Shown: positions 32,122-41,192 of the stretch, piece by piece
Layout: the number at the start of each line of letters is the position of its first letter
Numbering within the stretch: position 1 is the stretch's first letter
DNA from: Dyella sedimenti
GTDB taxonomy: Bacteria; Pseudomonadota; Gammaproteobacteria; Xanthomonadales; Rhodanobacteraceae
Assembly (NCBI RefSeq): GCF_022760995.1
Contig: NZ_JAKWJO010000002.1
Span: 248,001-312,000 of the forward strand
DNA: 64,000 nucleotides
Direction: 5' to 3'
Notes under the pieces: model-generated
Told to the model about the DNA's origin: nothing
Database searches by the model: none
What the model saw: only the letters and a program-made list of their open reading frames with translations
Position numbers and translations under genes: made by a program

Positions 32122-33996
32122 CTACGCGTAGTCGCCGCGCAACTCGCGTACCCGCGCTTCCAGCGTCGCCAGGCCCGCGTCGTCCGGCGCAATGGGCGCG
32201 CCGGCCACCAATTCCACCCGCGCCCGGAAACGGCGCGGCAGGCGCGCCCGGTGCAGCATCGAGTCGCGCCGGCTCCATACGCTGCCCCACAGGCCACGCA
32301 GCGCCAGCGGCACCACCGGCACCGGGCGGCGCTCCAGGATATGCGCCACGCCCGGGCGGAACGGCGCGATGTCGCCGTCACGGGTGAGCCCGCCCTCGGG
32401 AAAGATGCACACCAGCTCGCCCGCCGCCAGCGCGGCATCCACTTCGTCGTAGGCCTTCCGCAGCACGGCCGGATCTTCCTTGTGGCCGGCAATGGGGATC
32501 GCCCGGGCCGTGCGGAACACGAACCGCAGCACGGGAACGTTGAAGATCCGGTAGTACATGACGAAGCGCGCGGGCCGCCGCAGGTTGGCCATCAGCACCA
32601 GCGGGTCCATGAAGCTGACGTGGTTGCACACCAGCAAGGCCGGACCTTCGTGCGGAATGCGTTCCAGCCCGTCCACGCGCACGCGGTACAGCGTGTTCAC
32701 CAGCACCCAGGTGATGAAGCGCATCAGGAACTCGGGAACGATGGTGAAGATGTACGTCGCCACCGCCACGTTGAGCACGGCGGCGGCGAGGAAGATCTGC
32801 ACCGCGGTCAGGCCCAGCGCGCCGAGCGCCAGGCCGAAACCCGACGCCAGGCAGATGAACAGTGCGTTGAGGATGTTGGTGCCGGCGATCACCCGCGACA
32901 GCCGGCTGCCCGGCGTGCGCGCCTGCACGTAGGCGAACAGCGGCACCACGTAGAAACCGCTGAAGACGCCGATCAAGGTGAGGTCCAGTGCCACGCGCCA
33001 GCTTCCCGCGCCACGCAGGAAACCGAGCCAGTCCAGCCCATGCACGGTCGCCACGTGCGGATGGGCGAAGTAGAGATCCACGCCGAACGCGGTGAGCCCG
33101 AACGCGCCGAGCGGCACCAGGCCCACCTCCACGCGGCGCCCCGACATGCGCTCGCACAGCAGGGCGCCAACGCCCGTGCCCAGCGAGAACAGCGTAAGCA
33201 CCAGCGTGTTGACCGAACCATCGCCACCGAGGTTGACGCGCGTGTAGTTGGGCAACTGCGCGATCAGCACCGTGCCGAAGAACCAGTACCAGGAAATCCC
33301 GAGCACCGCGTTGAACACGCGCCGGTCCTGCCGGGTGATGCCGAGCACGCGCCCGGTCTCGGTGAGCGGATTCCAGTTGAAGGCCAGTTCCGGCGCGGTG
33401 GCCGGCGCCGGTGGGATGCGCCGGCTGGCGAGATAACCGAGCACCGCCACCAGGATGGTGGCCGCCGATGCGGCGACCGGTCCGTAGCCGGCGATCAGCA
33501 TCAGCCCATTGCCGGCAATCATGCCGACCAGCATGGACAGCTGCGTGCCCATTTCCACCATGCCGTTGCCGCCCACCAGTTCCTCCGGCTTCAAGGCTTG
33601 CGGCAGGATGGCGTACTTGATCGGACCGAACGTGGTCGAATGCAGCCCCATCAGGAACAGCACCACCAGCAGCAGGATGGTGTGATGGGTGTAGAAGCCG
33701 ACCGCCGCGATCGCCATCGCGGCGATCTCGAACAGCTTCACGTAGCGGATGATGCGCGATTTCTCGTACTTCTCCGCCAGCTGGCCGGCGGTGGCCGAGA
33801 ACAGGAAATACGGCAGGATGAACAGGGCCGGCGCCAGGTTGGTGTAGAGCGACACCGTCCTGTCGTCCAGCCCCATCTGGAACGCCACCAGCATGACCAG
33901 CGCATTGCGGAAGGCGTTATCGTTGAACGCCCCCAGCGCCTGAGTCCAGAAGAACGGGGCGAAGCGGCGGCTGCCGAGCAGTTGGAATTGGCTCAT
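32122..33996 (-). CDS. MFS (LplT-like)-acyltransferase (PlsC) fusion
   Basis: A 624-residue two-domain membrane protein. Residues 1-about 420 form an MFS transporter with the LplT-like start FFWTQALGAFNDNAFRNALV, a family that flips lysophospholipids inward. Residues about 430-624 are a PlsC/LPLAT acyltransferase with the catalytic motif NHVSFMD and the second block CIFPEGGLTRDG. The likely role is import and re-acylation of lysophospholipids. In E. coli this needs LplT plus Aas; here transporter and acyltransferase are fused and the acyl-ACP synthetase part of Aas is absent. The ATG at 33996 (MSQFQLLGSRRF) is the family start. Proteins of this shape are found in Xanthomonadales. Substrate direction is an inference. 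Confidence 0.9.
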   Translation of the reverse strand: MSQFQLLGSRRFAPFFWTQALGAFNDNAFRNALVMLVAFQMGLDDRTVSLYTNLAPALFILPYFLFSATAGQLAEKYEKSRIIRYVKLFEIAAMAIAAVGFYTHHTILLLVVLFLMGLHSTTFGPIKYAILPQALKPEELVGGNGMVEMGTQLSMLVGMIAGNGLMLIAGYGPVAASAATILVAVLGYLASRRIPPAPATAPELAFNWNPLTETGRVLGITRQDRRVFNAVLGISWYWFFGTVLIAQLPNYTRVNLGGDGSVNTLVLTLFSLGTGVGALLCERMSGRRVEVGLVPLGAFGLTAFGVDLYFAHPHVATVHGLDWLGFLRGAGSWRVALDLTLIGVFSGFYVVPLFAYVQARTPGSRLSRVIAGTNILNALFICLASGFGLALGALGLTAVQIFLAAAVLNVAVATYIFTIVPEFLMRFITWVLVNTLYRVRVDGLERIPHEGPALLVCNHVSFMDPLVLMANLRRPARFVMYYRIFNVPVLRFVFRTARAIPIAGHKEDPAVLRKAYDEVDAALAAGELVCIFPEGGLTRDGDIAPFRPGVAHILERRPVPVVPLALRGLWGSVWSRRDSMLHRARLPRRFRARVELVAGAPIAPDDAGLATLEARVRELRGDYA

Positions 33997-34133
33997 GCGC
34001 GGGGCTGGTGAGGGATCACGGCAAAGCCTAGCGCGAAACGATGGCGGCCACATATCAAGCCACGACGTCGAAATCGGTGCCGCAGGTTCGTCGACATCAT
34101 GCCGGGCCGATCCGGCTCAACCTTGACGAGAAC

Positions 34134-34781
34134 ATGATGTCCAAGCTTCGCGTACAGAGCTTCACCCTTTCCCTGGATGGCTACGGCGCGGGCCCTGGCC
34201 AGGACCTGGATAATCCGCTCGGCCGGGGAGGCGCGGACCTGATGGAATGGTTCTTCCACACGCGCGCCTGGCGCCGGATGCACGGCCAGGAGGGCGGCGA
34301 GACCGGTGTCGACAATGCCATGGCGGAGCAGGGTTTCGAGGGCATCGGCGCGTGGATCCTGGGGCGCCACATGTTCGGCCCGGTGCGCGGCCCCTGGCCG
34401 GACGACAGTTGGAAAGGCTGGTGGGGCGAGGAACCGCCCTACCACGTGCCGGTGTTCGTACTGACCCACCACGCGCGGCCGTCGTTCACGATGGCCGGCG
34501 GCACCACCTTCCACTTCGTCACCGAGGGCATCCATGCCGCGCTCGAACAGGCGCGGGAAGCGGCGGAGGGACGCGACGTGCGCCTGGGCGGCGGCGTCGC
34601 CACCGTGCGCGCCTACCTGCGCGAACGCCTGGTGGACGAGATGCACCTGGCCGTGCGGCCGGTGCTGCTCGGCACCGGCGAATCGCTGTTCCGCGATCTG
34701 GACTTGCGCGCGCTGGGCTATGCCTGTACCGGCAGCATCGCCGGGGAACGCGCCACCCACGTGTTCCTGCGGCACAGTTAG
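34134..34781 (+). CDS. Dihydrofolate reductase/RibD C-terminal-like protein
   Basis: A 215-residue protein of the RibD C-terminal / YwjB-like reductase fold. Supporting segments are VQSFTLSLDGYGAG at the N-terminus, GAWILGRHMFGP, PVFVLTHHARPSF, the nucleotide-contact region DVRLGGGVATVRAYLRERLVDEMHLAV, and VLLGTGESLF near the C-terminus. These match DUF-type dihydrofolate reductase family proteins, whose substrates are mostly unknown; it is not a housekeeping FolA. The start could be 34134 or the adjacent ATG at 34137. It is divergent from the MFS-acyltransferase gene and faces purD. Confidence 0.82.
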   Translation: MMSKLRVQSFTLSLDGYGAGPGQDLDNPLGRGGADLMEWFFHTRAWRRMHGQEGGETGVDNAMAEQGFEGIGAWILGRHMFGPVRGPWPDDSWKGWWGEEPPYHVPVFVLTHHARPSFTMAGGTTFHFVTEGIHAALEQAREAAEGRDVRLGGGVATVRAYLRERLVDEMHLAVRPVLLGTGESLFRDLDLRALGYACTGSIAGERATHVFLRHS

Positions 34782-34862
34782 CAAGGCGCACTCCGCCTTG
34801 TGGGCGGCTATCCGCTTATGCCTCTCGACGTCGAGACGCAAGGATGGCCATCGTGCAACGGA

Positions 34863-36146
34863 TCAGCCGCGATGCAGCGCCCGATGGGCGATGTCGCGGC
34901 GGCAGAACGCGCCGTCGTAGTGGATCTTGCCCACGGCGGCATAGGCGTGCTCGCGCGCGGCGGCGATGTCCTTGCCCAGCGCGCATACGGTCAGCACGCG
35001 GCCGCCGGCGGTGACCACCCGCCCCTGTGCATCGAGCTGGGTGCCGGCGTGGAACACCTTCACCTCGGCGCCGAAGTCGCCGTCCAGGCCGGTGATGACG
35101 TCGCCGCTGCGCACCTTGCCCGGGTAGCCGCCGGCAGCCATCACCACGCCCAGCGAGGGACGCGGGTCCCATTGCACGTGGGTGTGGTGCAGCTCGCCGT
35201 CCAGCGCGGCCTCGATCAGGTCGACCAGGTCGGACTTCAGGCGCAACATGATCGGCTGCGTTTCCGGATCGCCGAAGCGCACGTTGAATTCGATGACCTT
35301 GGGTGCGCCGCTCTTGTCGATCATCAGGCCCGCGTAGAGGAAGCCGATGAAGGGCGCGCCTTCCATCGCCATGCCGCGCAGGGTGGGCTCGATCACTTCC
35401 TTGAGGATGCGCTTCTCCACCGCTGGCGTGACCACCGGCGCGGGCGAGTACGCGCCCATGCCGCCGGTGTTGGGGCCGAGGTCGCCCTCGTCGCGGCGCT
35501 TGTGGTCCTGGCTGCTGGCCATCGGCAGCGCGTGCTGGCCATCGCTCATCACGATGTAACTGGCTTCCTCGCCTTCCAGGAATTCCTCGATCACCACGCG
35601 GGCGGAGGCATCGCCGAAGGCATGCGCGCCCAGCATGTCGTGCAGCGCCTGCTCGGCATCGGCCTGGGTCAGCGCCACCACCACGCCCTTGCCGGCGGCG
35701 AGGCCGTCGGCCTTGATGACGATCGGCGCGCCATGCTTGCGCACGTAGGCCAGCGCGGGGCTGAGTTCGGTGAATACCGCGTAGCGCGCGGTGGGGATGT
35801 TGTGGCGCATCAGGAAGTCCTTGGCGAAGGCCTTGGAACCTTCCAGCTGCGCGGCCACGGCGCGCGGGCCGAAGCAGCGCAGGCCGGCACTGCGGAACTT
35901 GTCGACCAGGCCAGCGACCAGCGGCACCTCGGGGCCGACCACGGTCAGCTCGATCTTCTCGTCCTTGGCCAGCTTGAACAGGCCATCCAGGTCGTTGACG
36001 GCCACGTTGGCGTTGCGCAGGCCCTTCTCACGGGCGGTGCCCGCATTGCCCGGGGCCACGATCACCTCGCTCACGCGCGGCGACTGCTTGAGCTTCCACG
36101 CCAGCGCATGCTCGCGACCGCCGCTGCCGATGACCAGGACTTTCAT
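34863..36146 (-). CDS. purD: Phosphoribosylamine-glycine ligase
   Basis: A 427-residue ATP-grasp enzyme for the second step of purine synthesis, making GAR from phosphoribosylamine, glycine and ATP. It opens with [19 protein letters not shown]. Later blocks are [33 protein letters not shown] (ATP-binding), [33 protein letters not shown] and [14 protein letters not shown] (metal ligands). Length equals E. coli PurD (429). The usual partner purH is not adjacent within the window. A mobile-repeat-bearing gap of about 260 bp lies upstream. Confidence 0.97.
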   Translation of the reverse strand: MKVLVIGSGGREHALAWKLKQSPRVSEVIVAPGNAGTAREKGLRNANVAVNDLDGLFKLAKDEKIELTVVGPEVPLVAGLVDKFRSAGLRCFGPRAVAAQLEGSKAFAKDFLMRHNIPTARYAVFTELSPALAYVRKHGAPIVIKADGLAAGKGVVVALTQADAEQALHDMLGAHAFGDASARVVIEEFLEGEEASYIVMSDGQHALPMASSQDHKRRDEGDLGPNTGGMGAYSPAPVVTPAVEKRILKEVIEPTLRGMAMEGAPFIGFLYAGLMIDKSGAPKVIEFNVRFGDPETQPIMLRLKSDLVDLIEAALDGELHHTHVQWDPRPSLGVVMAAGGYPGKVRSGDVITGLDGDFGAEVKVFHAGTQLDAQGRVVTAGGRVLTVCALGKDIAAAREHAYAAVGKIHYDGAFCRRDIAHRALHRG

Positions 36147-36246
36147 GCTTGCTCCAACTGCGTAAGGGTGGCGCCGATCACAGCGCAGTACGCCATTGTA
36201 AGGGGGCCGGGCGGACTTGCGCAGCGCAGCACGGGCACCGGTTCAA

Positions 36247-36399
36247 AGAGCCTGTCAAAGTTTCGGTGTCATCCGGCTACCCCTCCCGACCTCCCCCCTG
36301 CAAGCAGGGGTGGAGCCAAAAGATATGCGCTCCGGCCGCTGTGCGCAGGGGAGGTCGGGAGGGGTAATTGATGGCACGCCGAGATCGTGAACAGGCTTT
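36247..36399. mobile_element. MITE-like element with nested inverted repeats
   Basis: A 153-bp non-coding block. The outer ends are near-inverted: AGAGCCTGT (36247-36255) and ACAGGCTTT (36391-36399). The right end, 36381-36397, repeats the arm of the hairpin at 26512-26567. Inside is a perfect 19-bp inverted repeat, 36278-36296 with 36348-36366, around 51 nt. It carries no gene and sits between purD and the AMP ligase, and looks like a small non-autonomous element or two nested ones. Confidence 0.65.
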
Positions 36400-36408
36400 A
36401 AGAAATGC

Positions 36409-37806
36409 TCAGCTTCGCCCTTCCAGCAAGGCCAGCAGGGCCGCGCGGGGCAGCTTGCCGGTCTCGTTGCGCGGCAGGGCATCGACGCGCTTGAGCGGAC
36501 GCGGCAGGAACACCGGGTCCACCGCCTGGCGCAGCGCGTCGAGGATGGCGTGCTCGCTCAGCTCCGGCGCCACCGCCAGCGCGGCGATGCGCTGCACGCC
36601 GAGGGCGTCGCCATCGTCGAGCTGGAACACCACGCCGTCCTTCACGCCGGGCACGGCCAGCAGGCGATGGGTGAGATCGCCCAGCGAGGCGCGCTTGCCG
36701 GCGATCTCCAGCATGTCGGCATGCCGGCCGCGCAGGCGGAAGCGGCGGCCGCCGTCGTGCAGGGTGACGATGTCGGCCAGGGTCATCGGCTGTTCCAGCT
36801 GCGGCGCGCGGATCTGCGTGCCGTCCGGCTGGGGATGCAGCTGCACGCCCTCGTACAGGGTCCAAGGTTCGTCGGCGGCCGCGCGACGGCTGGCGAACAC
36901 GCAGGTCTCGGTGGAGCCGAACACTTCCAGCAGCGGAGCGCCGTAGCGGGCCTCGGCGGCCTGGGCCAGCGCCACCGGCATCGGCGCGGTGGCCGACACC
37001 AGGGCGGCCAGCGGCGGCAGCGCCACGCCTGATTCGATCAGGGCGCGCAGGTGCACCGGGGTGGTCACCAGCACGCGCGGCATCGGTACCTGGGCCAGCG
37101 CAGCGGCCACGTCGGCGGGGAAAAACGGCCGGCCGGCATGCACGCTCACCTCGTCAAGCAAGGGCAGCAGCACCGACATCTCCACGCCGTACATGTGCTG
37201 CGGGGGCACCGTGGCCACCACCTGGAAACCCTTGCCCACCTGCGCATGCAGCGCGCGCAGGTTGCCGGCGTTGCTGGCGTGGAAACTGCCCCAGGTCTTG
37301 GACGTGCCCTTCGGCGCGCCGGTGGAACCAGAGGTGTAGCCGATGGCGACCACCTGATCGGCGGGTATCGGCGGCACTGCCAGGTCGCCATCGTCCACCG
37401 CGTGCGGCTCGGCCAGCAGGGGCAGGTGGCGGTAATGCGGCGGGGGATTGTCCAGGACCAGTTCGCCCACGGCGTAGCAGCCCGGATGGATGGCCATCAC
37501 CTCGGCCACCGCCTGCGGCGCGCGGGAGGAGGGCAGCAGGTTGGCCTGGCCGCGCAGCGCGATGGCGCAGAACGCCACCAGGAAGGCATAGCGGTCCTCG
37601 CACAGGTTCACGGCGGTCGCGGCGGGCGGCAGCTGATCGGCCACCGCGCGCACGTGGGCCAGGAAGCGACCGGCGCCGATGGCCTCGCCATGGCGCCACG
37701 CCACCGTGCGCTGCGGATGGCCGGCCGCGAGCAAGGGCAGGGCAAGGCCTTGCGCCTGTTCCTGCCGGGCATTTTCAAAAACCTTGGCCAAGACGATCTC
37801 CGGCAA
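36409..37806 (-). CDS. AMP-dependent acyl-CoA synthetase/AMP ligase
   Basis: A 465-residue ANL-superfamily adenylating enzyme. The P-loop motif is YTSGSTGAPKG; further core motifs are VFGSTETCVFASR (A5), FRLRGRHADMLEIAGKRAS (A7-A8 hinge) and the C-terminal catalytic-lysine motif RNETGKLPR (A10). It is shorter than typical acyl-CoA ligases (520-560) and its N-terminal part resembles AMP ligases of aryl-polyene/xanthomonadin clusters, though no other pigment genes are present here. It starts with TTG at 37806 with only a weak ribosome binding site (GGGGAT), because no ATG lies near the expected N-terminus. Substrate unknown. Confidence 0.82.
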   Translation of the reverse strand: MPEIVLAKVFENARQEQAQGLALPLLAAGHPQRTVAWRHGEAIGAGRFLAHVRAVADQLPPAATAVNLCEDRYAFLVAFCAIALRGQANLLPSSRAPQAVAEVMAIHPGCYAVGELVLDNPPPHYRHLPLLAEPHAVDDGDLAVPPIPADQVVAIGYTSGSTGAPKGTSKTWGSFHASNAGNLRALHAQVGKGFQVVATVPPQHMYGVEMSVLLPLLDEVSVHAGRPFFPADVAAALAQVPMPRVLVTTPVHLRALIESGVALPPLAALVSATAPMPVALAQAAEARYGAPLLEVFGSTETCVFASRRAAADEPWTLYEGVQLHPQPDGTQIRAPQLEQPMTLADIVTLHDGGRRFRLRGRHADMLEIAGKRASLGDLTHRLLAVPGVKDGVVFQLDDGDALGVQRIAALAVAPELSEHAILDALRQAVDPVFLPRPLKRVDALPRNETGKLPRAALLALLEGRS

Positions 37807-37977
37807 ACTGCAATCGATCCCCGACCGGTCCGGCGCACACCGGGCCAGCCCACGGACTGGTGGAGAGAGCCCGCGAGGCCCCCATCCTCACGGTAGCCAC
37901 TGAATCCGCCCCGACCGGCGGCTCATGGCATGTGCCAGCCGTTCATCCTTCGGTCGATCCGGCTGAACGGTCCCCTA

Positions 37978-38550
37978 TCAGCCACGGATGATAGCGCCGG
38001 AAATGGCGTCGCGGATGGCCGTGGGGCGCTCCTGGCCGCCCAGCGGCGCATCCAGCAGGCCGTCCAGCGCCTCGCCGAAATAGGCCTCCACCGTCGCCGC
38101 GGAACGCGCGGGCGGCTGGCCGTGGGGATTGGCGCTGGTGGAGACCAGGGCGCCGCCGAAGGTGCGGCACAACGCGGCCGCCGGCGCATGGGCGGTGACC
38201 CTGAGGGCGATGCCGGCATGCCCGCCGGCCACCCAGGACGGCACCTCGGCCGAACGGGGGAATACCCAGGTATAGGGCCCCGGCCAACTGGAGAGCACCT
38301 GCTCGAATACCTCGCGGGGAAGTGCCGCGCGATCGATGTAGCGCTCGACCTGGCCGACGTCCGCCGCGATCAGCAGCACGCCCTGCGTGGGCGGCCGCTG
38401 CTTGAGCGCGAACAGCCGTTCGAAGGCCGCCTGGTCGTGCGGATCGCAGCCGAGCCCGAACACCGCCTCGGTGGGATAGGCCAACACGCCGCCACGGCGC
38501 AGCAGCGCGGCGGCGGCGTCCAGGTCGGCGAGGGTGAAGCGCGCCGCCAC
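37978..38550 (-). CDS. tsaC: Threonylcarbamoyl-AMP synthase, TsaC/YrdC family
   Basis: A 190-residue Sua5/YciO/YrdC protein that makes threonylcarbamoyl-AMP for the t6A37 tRNA modification. The start AARFTLADLDAAAALLRRGG and YPTEAVFGLGCDPHD (about 28-42) are standard. ALKQRPPTQGVLLIAA carries the K-R-x(n) nucleotide/bicarbonate site, and SWPGPYTWVFP and GGALVSTSANPHGQPP complete the fold. It matches short TsaC, not the longer Sua5. GTG at 38550 lies 2 nt after the topA stop, with no separate ribosome binding site, so it is probably translated by re-initiation after topA. Confidence 0.92.
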   Translation of the reverse strand: MAARFTLADLDAAAALLRRGGVLAYPTEAVFGLGCDPHDQAAFERLFALKQRPPTQGVLLIAADVGQVERYIDRAALPREVFEQVLSSWPGPYTWVFPRSAEVPSWVAGGHAGIALRVTAHAPAAALCRTFGGALVSTSANPHGQPPARSAATVEAYFGEALDGLLDAPLGGQERPTAIRDAISGAIIRG

Positions 38551-38552
38551 TT

Positions 38553-41057
38553 TCAGGCGGTGGTCTTCTTCGCGGCCACCTTCTTCGCGGTGGCTTTCCT
38601 GGCCGGGGCCTTCTTGGCGGCGGTCTTCTTCGGCGCCGTCTTGCTGGATGCGGCCTTCTTGGCAGCGGCCTTCTTCGCGGCCGGCGTCTTGGCTACAGCC
38701 GCCTTCTTCGCCGCGGGCGCCTTCTTGGCCGCCGCCTTCTTGAACGCGCCACGTCCCTTCTTCACCGGCGCGGCCGCCAGCAGCTCCAGGCACTGCGCCT
38801 CGGTCAGGTCCTTCGGCTCGGTGTCCTTCGGGATGCGCGCGTTCTTCTCGCCATCGGTGATGTACGGGCCGAAGCGGCCGTTGAGCACCTGCACGCCGTT
38901 GCCGAAATCCTTGATGACGCGGTTGGCCAGCATCTCCAGCTTTTCCTGCACGATCTGCAGGGCGCGCGGCAGCTCGATGGTGTAGGGGTCGTCCTCGGCC
39001 TTGAGCGAGGCGTAGGTGTTGCCCTGCTTCACGAACGGGCCGAAGCGGCCCACGCCCACGCTCACCTCGTCACCGTTCTCGGCATGGCCCAGCTTGCGCG
39101 GCAGCTTGAACAGCTCCAGCGCCTGCTCCAGCGTGATGGTGTGCATGCTCTGGCCGGGACGCAGCGAGGCGAACTGCAGCTTCTCGTCCGTATCCTTGTC
39201 GCCGATCTGCGCGTAGGGCCCGTAGCGTCCCAGGCGCACCGACACCGGCTTGCCGCTCTTGGGGTCGCTGCCCAGCTCGCGCGCGCCGGTGGCCTCGCTG
39301 CGGTCCACCGTCTCGGTCTTTTCCTCCACCTGCTGCTTGAAGGGCTGCCAGAAGCGCTGCATCAGCGGTACCCAGGCCTCCTCGCCGCGGCTGACTGCAT
39401 CCAGCTCGTCCTCGAGCTTGGCGGTGAAGTCGTAGTCCACGTAGCGGGTGAAGTGCTGGGTGAGGAACTTGCTCACCGCGCGGCCCACGTCGGTGGGCTT
39501 GAAGCGGCGGCTGTCGAGGAACACGTACTCGCGGTTGAGCAGCACCTGGATGATGCTGGCGTAGGTGGACGGGCGGCCGATGCCGTATTCCTCCAGCGCC
39601 TTCACCAGGCTCGCTTCGGAATAGCGCGGCGGCGGCTCGGTGAAGTGCTGGTCGGCCACGATGTCGTGCAACGCGACCTGCTCGCCGACCTCCAGCTTCG
39701 GCAAGCGGCGGCCTTCGTCGTCGTCCTCCGCGCTCTTCTGGTCGCGGCCTTCCTCGTACACGGCGAGGAAGCCCGGATCGACCACGGTGGTGCCGGTCGA
39801 ACGGAATGCGGCGTCGCCGCCGGCGACGTGCTTGAGGTCGAAATCCACCGACACGGTGTTGAGCGTGGCGTGGATCATCTGGCAGGCGACGGTGCGCTTC
39901 CAGATCAGTTCGTACAGCTTGCGCTGCTCGTCATTGAGGAACGAGGCCACCTCGCGCGGCGTGCGCATGGCCGAGGTCGGGCGGATCGCCTCGTGCGCCT
40001 CCTGCGCGTTCTTGGACTTGGCCTTGTAGGCCTGGGGATGGTCCGGCAGCGCCTTGCGGCCGAAATCGCGCGCGATCAGCTCGCGCAGCTCGCCCACGGC
40101 GTCCTCCGACAGCGCCACCGAATCGGTACGCATGTAGGTAATCAGGCCGACGTTGCCCTCGCTGCCCAGCGAGACGCCCTCGTACAAGCCCTGCGCGACC
40201 TTCATGGTGCGGCTGGTGGAGAAGCCGAGCTTGCGCGCGGCCTCCTGCTGCAGGGTGGAGGTGGTGAACGGCGGCGCCGGGCGGCGCTTGCGCTCCTTGC
40301 TGCCCACCTCGCTGACGGTGAGGTGGCCGTGCGCGGCCTCCTTCAACGCCGCGCGCGCGGCCATCGCGTCGGCCTCGTTGGTGAGGTCGAACTGCTCGAA
40401 CTTCTTGCCGTGCAGCTTGGTGAGCCTGGCGCTGAAGTCGCCCTCCGGGTGGCGCAGCGCGGCCTCGACGGTCCAGTACTCGCGCGCCCTGAACGCCTCG
40501 ATCTCCTCCTCGCGCTCCACGATCATGCGCAGCGCCGGCGACTGCACGCGGCCGGCGGAGAGGCCGCGCTGCACCTTGCGCCACAGCACCGGCGAGAGAT
40601 TGAAGCCCACCAGGTAGTCCAGCGCGCGGCGCGCCTGCTGCGCGTCGACCAGGTCGTGCGACAGCTGGCGCGGGCTGGCCACGGCCGCCTTGATCGCCTT
40701 GGGGGTGATCTCGGAGAACACCACGCGGTGGAGCTGCTTGCCCTTGGTCAGGCCACGCTCCTTGAGGATCTCGCTGATATGCCAGGAGATCGCCTCGCCC
40801 TCGCGGTCCAAGTCGGTCGCGAGGTAGATGTCGTCGGCCAGCTTGGCCGCCTTGGCGATGGCGTCGACGTGTTTCTCGTTGCGGTCGATCACCTCGTAGG
40901 CCATGGCGAAGCCGTGGTCGGTATCCACCGCCCCCTCCTTCGGCTTCAGGTCACGCACATGGCCATAGGAGGCCAGGACCTGGAAATCCTTGCCAAGGTA
41001 TTTGTTGATCGTCTTGGCCTTGGCCGGCGACTCAACGATAAGCAGGTTTTTTGCCAT
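38553..41057 (-). CDS. topA: DNA topoisomerase I with lysine/alanine-rich tail
   Basis: An 834-residue type IA topoisomerase that relaxes negative supercoils. The Toprim domain starts at once (AKNLLIVESPAKAKTINKYL) with the acidic triad region ATDLDREGEAISWH. The catalytic tyrosine is Y308 in GLITYMRTDS. Three cysteine-free C-terminal DNA-binding repeats are seen as RLGRYGPYAQIGD, VGRFGPFVKQG and NGRFGPYITDG. The last 65-70 residues (about 766-834) form a histone-H1-like tail of repeated AAKK/APAKK units. Zinc-ribbon cysteines of the E. coli enzyme are missing, as in other Xanthomonadales. The ATG at 41057 is chosen; the frame upstream adds a non-conserved leader. tsaC follows within 2 nt. 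Confidence 0.96.
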   Translation of the reverse strand: MAKNLLIVESPAKAKTINKYLGKDFQVLASYGHVRDLKPKEGAVDTDHGFAMAYEVIDRNEKHVDAIAKAAKLADDIYLATDLDREGEAISWHISEILKERGLTKGKQLHRVVFSEITPKAIKAAVASPRQLSHDLVDAQQARRALDYLVGFNLSPVLWRKVQRGLSAGRVQSPALRMIVEREEEIEAFRAREYWTVEAALRHPEGDFSARLTKLHGKKFEQFDLTNEADAMAARAALKEAAHGHLTVSEVGSKERKRRPAPPFTTSTLQQEAARKLGFSTSRTMKVAQGLYEGVSLGSEGNVGLITYMRTDSVALSEDAVGELRELIARDFGRKALPDHPQAYKAKSKNAQEAHEAIRPTSAMRTPREVASFLNDEQRKLYELIWKRTVACQMIHATLNTVSVDFDLKHVAGGDAAFRSTGTTVVDPGFLAVYEEGRDQKSAEDDDEGRRLPKLEVGEQVALHDIVADQHFTEPPPRYSEASLVKALEEYGIGRPSTYASIIQVLLNREYVFLDSRRFKPTDVGRAVSKFLTQHFTRYVDYDFTAKLEDELDAVSRGEEAWVPLMQRFWQPFKQQVEEKTETVDRSEATGARELGSDPKSGKPVSVRLGRYGPYAQIGDKDTDEKLQFASLRPGQSMHTITLEQALELFKLPRKLGHAENGDEVSVGVGRFGPFVKQGNTYASLKAEDDPYTIELPRALQIVQEKLEMLANRVIKDFGNGVQVLNGRFGPYITDGEKNARIPKDTEPKDLTEAQCLELLAAAPVKKGRGAFKKAAAKKAPAAKKAAVAKTPAAKKAAAKKAASSKTAPKKTAAKKAPARKATAKKVAAKKTTA

Positions 41058-41192
41058 GAAACTCGGTATCCGCCATCGGGGGGGACCGGCACGTCTGGCC
41101 GGCTTCTTATATTTAGTTAAAGGCATGCGGGCTCGACCGCGTCAAGCTCGACCATGTGAAAACGCGCCGCGGTGCGGCTTTGGCGGGACCGC

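Noticed and set aside
39084..41120. A 678-codon open frame antisense to topA
   Set aside because: Mirror frame of a strongly coding gene with no recognisable domain; TopA motifs on the minus strand are unambiguous.
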